A DNA stretch of 64,000 bases from Providencia alcalifaciens (GTDB taxonomy: Bacteria; Pseudomonadota; Gammaproteobacteria; Enterobacterales; Enterobacteriaceae): NCBI GenBank assembly GCA_025961275.1, contig JAOQNJ010000001.1, positions 2,253,353 through 2,317,352 of the forward strand, written 5' to 3'. Shown here piece after piece: positions 62,028-64,000 of this stretch. The number at the start of each line of letters is the position of its first letter. The stretch's first letter is position 1. The translations under genes were made by a program, and so were the position numbers. The notes under the pieces were generated by a model. The model was not told the DNA's origin and searched no databases. It saw only the letters and a list, made by a program, of their open reading frames with translations.

Positions 62028-63896
62028 TTACTCTATATTTAACACTTCAATTTTAGCTTTATTACGTAGGTTCATTATTAAAGCTTCATTAACAACAGCA
62101 CCCATCATATCTTTGTAATCATTGGTTAATTGTGCTAATTCATTTTCAGAAGCGTCACCTGGCGTGACTTTATCGAGCTGGATCACGACTAAATTGTCTT
62201 GCTCATCACGTGCAGTTACATACGTTGCTTTACCTTCAGCAGGTTTAGCCATGACCATAGCTGCACCGATGATAGGCGTTTGAGGCATAAGACGAGAAAC
62301 TGTTTCAGGAGGCCCAAATTGAACGCCAGCAGCACTTAATGCAGCCTCACCTTTATCTTCTTTTAACGCAGCAACCAATTTGTCACCTTCCATTTTTAAC
62401 ATAGCTTCCGCTTTTTGGCGCTTAACTAACGTTTCAATTTCAGATTTAACCGTTTCTAACGATTCAGTCTGCTCTGGCTTAAATTGAGCAACACGGACAA
62501 CAAATGCTCGATCTCCTTCGACGTTAATCACATCCGAGTTAATACCCGTAGAACCGTTTTTATCAACTAAGCGCTCACTGAAAACTTCATTAACGATTTT
62601 AGGAAAGTTTAATGCCGCAGGTGGATTGTTTCTATCAAACCAATCCGTTGTAACAACTTTCAAGCCTGAGATATCTTCTACTGAAACCAATGACTCATTA
62701 TCATTTGTTGCTGCTTCACTGACTTTTTGTTGTAAATCATAAAACTGCTTAACATTCTTTTCTTGAGTCAGAGTACTTTGGAGACTGTCTTTGACTGAAT
62801 CAAAAGACTTGGTACTTTCTGGTTTGATATCATCTAAACGGAAAATAACAAAGTTTTTACCTGACTCAATTGGAGCTGAAATCTGACCTTTGTCTTTCAA
62901 ATTAGCACTAACAATTTCGGTTGGTGTTGATGCACTTTCCATCCAACCAATAACGCCTTTATTGCCTGCACTGAATTTATCGGTGGACTTTTCAGCTGCT
63001 AGCACTTCAAAGTCAGCACCACCTTTCAATTCATCAATAATTGCTTTAGCATCTTTCTCAGAAGCAACTTGAATCATGCTGTATTGCTTTTGCTCTGCCT
63101 GAGTATAATTTTTCAGGTTTTGCTCATAATAGGTTTTCATTTCTTCGTTAGAAACAGTTTGCTCAGGCATCGATGCGGCATCCATTTCAACATAACTAAC
63201 TTGTACTTTTTCAGGAGAAATAAAGTTATTCTGATTAGCATCATAGTAAGCTTTAATCTCGTCATCCGTCACAGTTTGTTTTGCTTGAGCATCCGCTAAA
63301 GAAAATTTTGCAGTGCGAATTTCACGCTTCTGTAAAAATAACTCTGCATAAGCTTTAACTTCTGAAGGCAAAGTAAACTCGGTTCCAGTGAAAGACCTAG
63401 CTAATTGTGCACGAACTAGGTCACTGCGTACTTGAGCAGCGAAGTTATCTGCATTTACATTATATTGTGCCAATATTTGACGATATTTTTCACCATCAAA
63501 TTGCCCATTAGTTTGAAAAACAGGCATAGCAAAAATAGCTTTTTCTATCTGTGCATCACTAGCCGATAGATTTAATTCATTTGCATACTGATTAATTAAT
63601 TCATTATTGATTAAGTTATCAAGAGCTTGGCGGCGCAATAACTTCATGCTTTCTTCATTGCCAGCAACTTCAGAAAACTTATCACCCAAATATTCCTGTA
63701 AAGATTGTCGTTCTTGCGAGAAAGCCTGTTGTAATTGCTCCCTGCTAATTGACTGTCCATTAACTTCTGCAGCATCATTGCTCGAACCGCCAATCACGTA
63801 ACCGGCAACACCTGTCAGCACAAATGACAGAATAATAATACCCAGTAGCACTTTGATAAAAGGACTGTTTGCCTTAGTGCGTAGATTGTCCATCAT
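62028..63896 (-). CDS. ppiD: Periplasmic folding factor PpiD
   Basis: SurA/PpiD-family chaperone of 622 residues, anchored in the inner membrane by one helix (about 15-36) with the rest in the periplasm. It contains an N-terminal SurA-like domain, a parvulin domain (about 265-355; YSMIQVASEKDAKAIIDELK, GGADFEVLAAEKSTDKFSA) and a C-terminal domain. It aids folding of exported proteins at the Sec translocon. MMDNLRTKANSPF agrees with the E. coli N-terminus. Confidence 0.95.
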   Translation of the reverse strand: MMDNLRTKANSPFIKVLLGIIILSFVLTGVAGYVIGGSSNDAAEVNGQSISREQLQQAFSQERQSLQEYLGDKFSEVAGNEESMKLLRRQALDNLINNELINQYANELNLSASDAQIEKAIFAMPVFQTNGQFDGEKYRQILAQYNVNADNFAAQVRSDLVRAQLARSFTGTEFTLPSEVKAYAELFLQKREIRTAKFSLADAQAKQTVTDDEIKAYYDANQNNFISPEKVQVSYVEMDAASMPEQTVSNEEMKTYYEQNLKNYTQAEQKQYSMIQVASEKDAKAIIDELKGGADFEVLAAEKSTDKFSAGNKGVIGWMESASTPTEIVSANLKDKGQISAPIESGKNFVIFRLDDIKPESTKSFDSVKDSLQSTLTQEKNVKQFYDLQQKVSEAATNDNESLVSVEDISGLKVVTTDWFDRNNPPAALNFPKIVNEVFSERLVDKNGSTGINSDVINVEGDRAFVVRVAQFKPEQTESLETVKSEIETLVKRQKAEAMLKMEGDKLVAALKEDKGEAALSAAGVQFGPPETVSRLMPQTPIIGAAMVMAKPAEGKATYVTARDEQDNLVVIQLDKVTPGDASENELAQLTNDYKDMMGAVVNEALIMNLRNKAKIEVLNIE

Positions 63897-63962
63897 AAAA
63901 AGGCTTAACTCCGCTTTGTTGAATTCAATTTCTTAATAATACGCTAATCTTAACCCAGATTG

Positions 63963-63993
63963 AAAAAAAAGCGCACCATTTCCATGATGCGCC
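63963..63993 (-). terminator. Intrinsic terminator of the gene beyond the right edge (hupB expected)
   Basis: On the minus strand GCGCA and TGCGC, extended by CATGG/CCAT pairs, form a hairpin followed by eight T. In E. coli hupB precedes ppiD on the same strand, so this probably ends hupB; the gene itself is outside the window. Confidence 0.85.
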
Positions 63994-64000
63994 TCTATAT

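Overview
The window looks like chromosomal DNA from an AT-rich enterobacterium of the Morganellaceae (Providencia/Proteus type). Three things point there. The housekeeping blocks follow E. coli order: fbaA-pgk-epd-tktA; tRNA-Asp-dnaQ/rnhA-gloB-mltD; tomB-hha-ffs-ybaY-tesB-amtB-glnK-mdlB-mdlA-decR-queC-fadM-ybaV-ppiD. An MrpJ-type regulator sits at a fimbrial operon. AT-rich intergenic DNA carries a dispersed repeat of about 100 bp. The species cannot be named from sequence reading alone.

Region 1 (1-17.1 kb) is a complete 4-hydroxyphenylacetate degradation locus. HpaBC (14982-17082) hydroxylates 4-HPA to homoprotocatechuate. HpaD opens the ring, and HpaE, HpaF, HpaG1/G2, HpaH and HpaI take the product to pyruvate and succinic semialdehyde. 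A succinate-semialdehyde dehydrogenase gene and a Bcr/CflA-type exporter gene lie inside the operon, so the last product can go straight to succinate. HpaX is the permease and HpaA the AraC activator. The usual MarR repressor gene hpaR is not in the window. A short LysR gene stands before hpaB.

Region 2 (17.2-30.1 kb) is accessory DNA with many disrupted genes. It holds a Fur-box-controlled TonB receptor with a small membrane protein, followed by a PepSY membrane protein and an MFS carrier that each carry one frameshift. Next is a chaperone-usher fimbrial operon under an MrpJ-like gene. Its first chaperone and its usher are frameshifted at A-tracts in the signal peptide, and the usher and the second chaperone carry in-frame TGA codons.

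Region 3 (30.1-38.9 kb) holds small catabolic or regulatory islands: an AraC gene behind a Fur-like box; a LysR gene divergent from an ankyrin-deaminase-CynX/NimT operon; and a LysR gene divergent from a GltS-type symporter plus ureohydrolase operon.

Region 4 (39-64 kb) is core genome: glycolysis and pentose phosphate genes, tRNA-Asp, DnaQ/RNase HI, glyoxalase II, MltD, TomB-Hha, SRP RNA, TesB, AmtB-GlnK with a clear sigma-54 promoter, MdlAB, DecR, QueC, a decayed fadM, a ComEA-like protein and PpiD. The hupB-side terminator lies at the right edge.

No fully new system stands out. The strongest leads are the homopolymer-disrupted fimbrial operon, a two-copy noncoding element of about 145 bp, the dispersed ~100-bp repeat (tandem between hpaX and hpaA), a 59-bp near-perfect palindrome upstream of the MrpJ-like gene, and the deaminase-ankyrin-transporter and ureohydrolase-symporter loci of unknown substrate.
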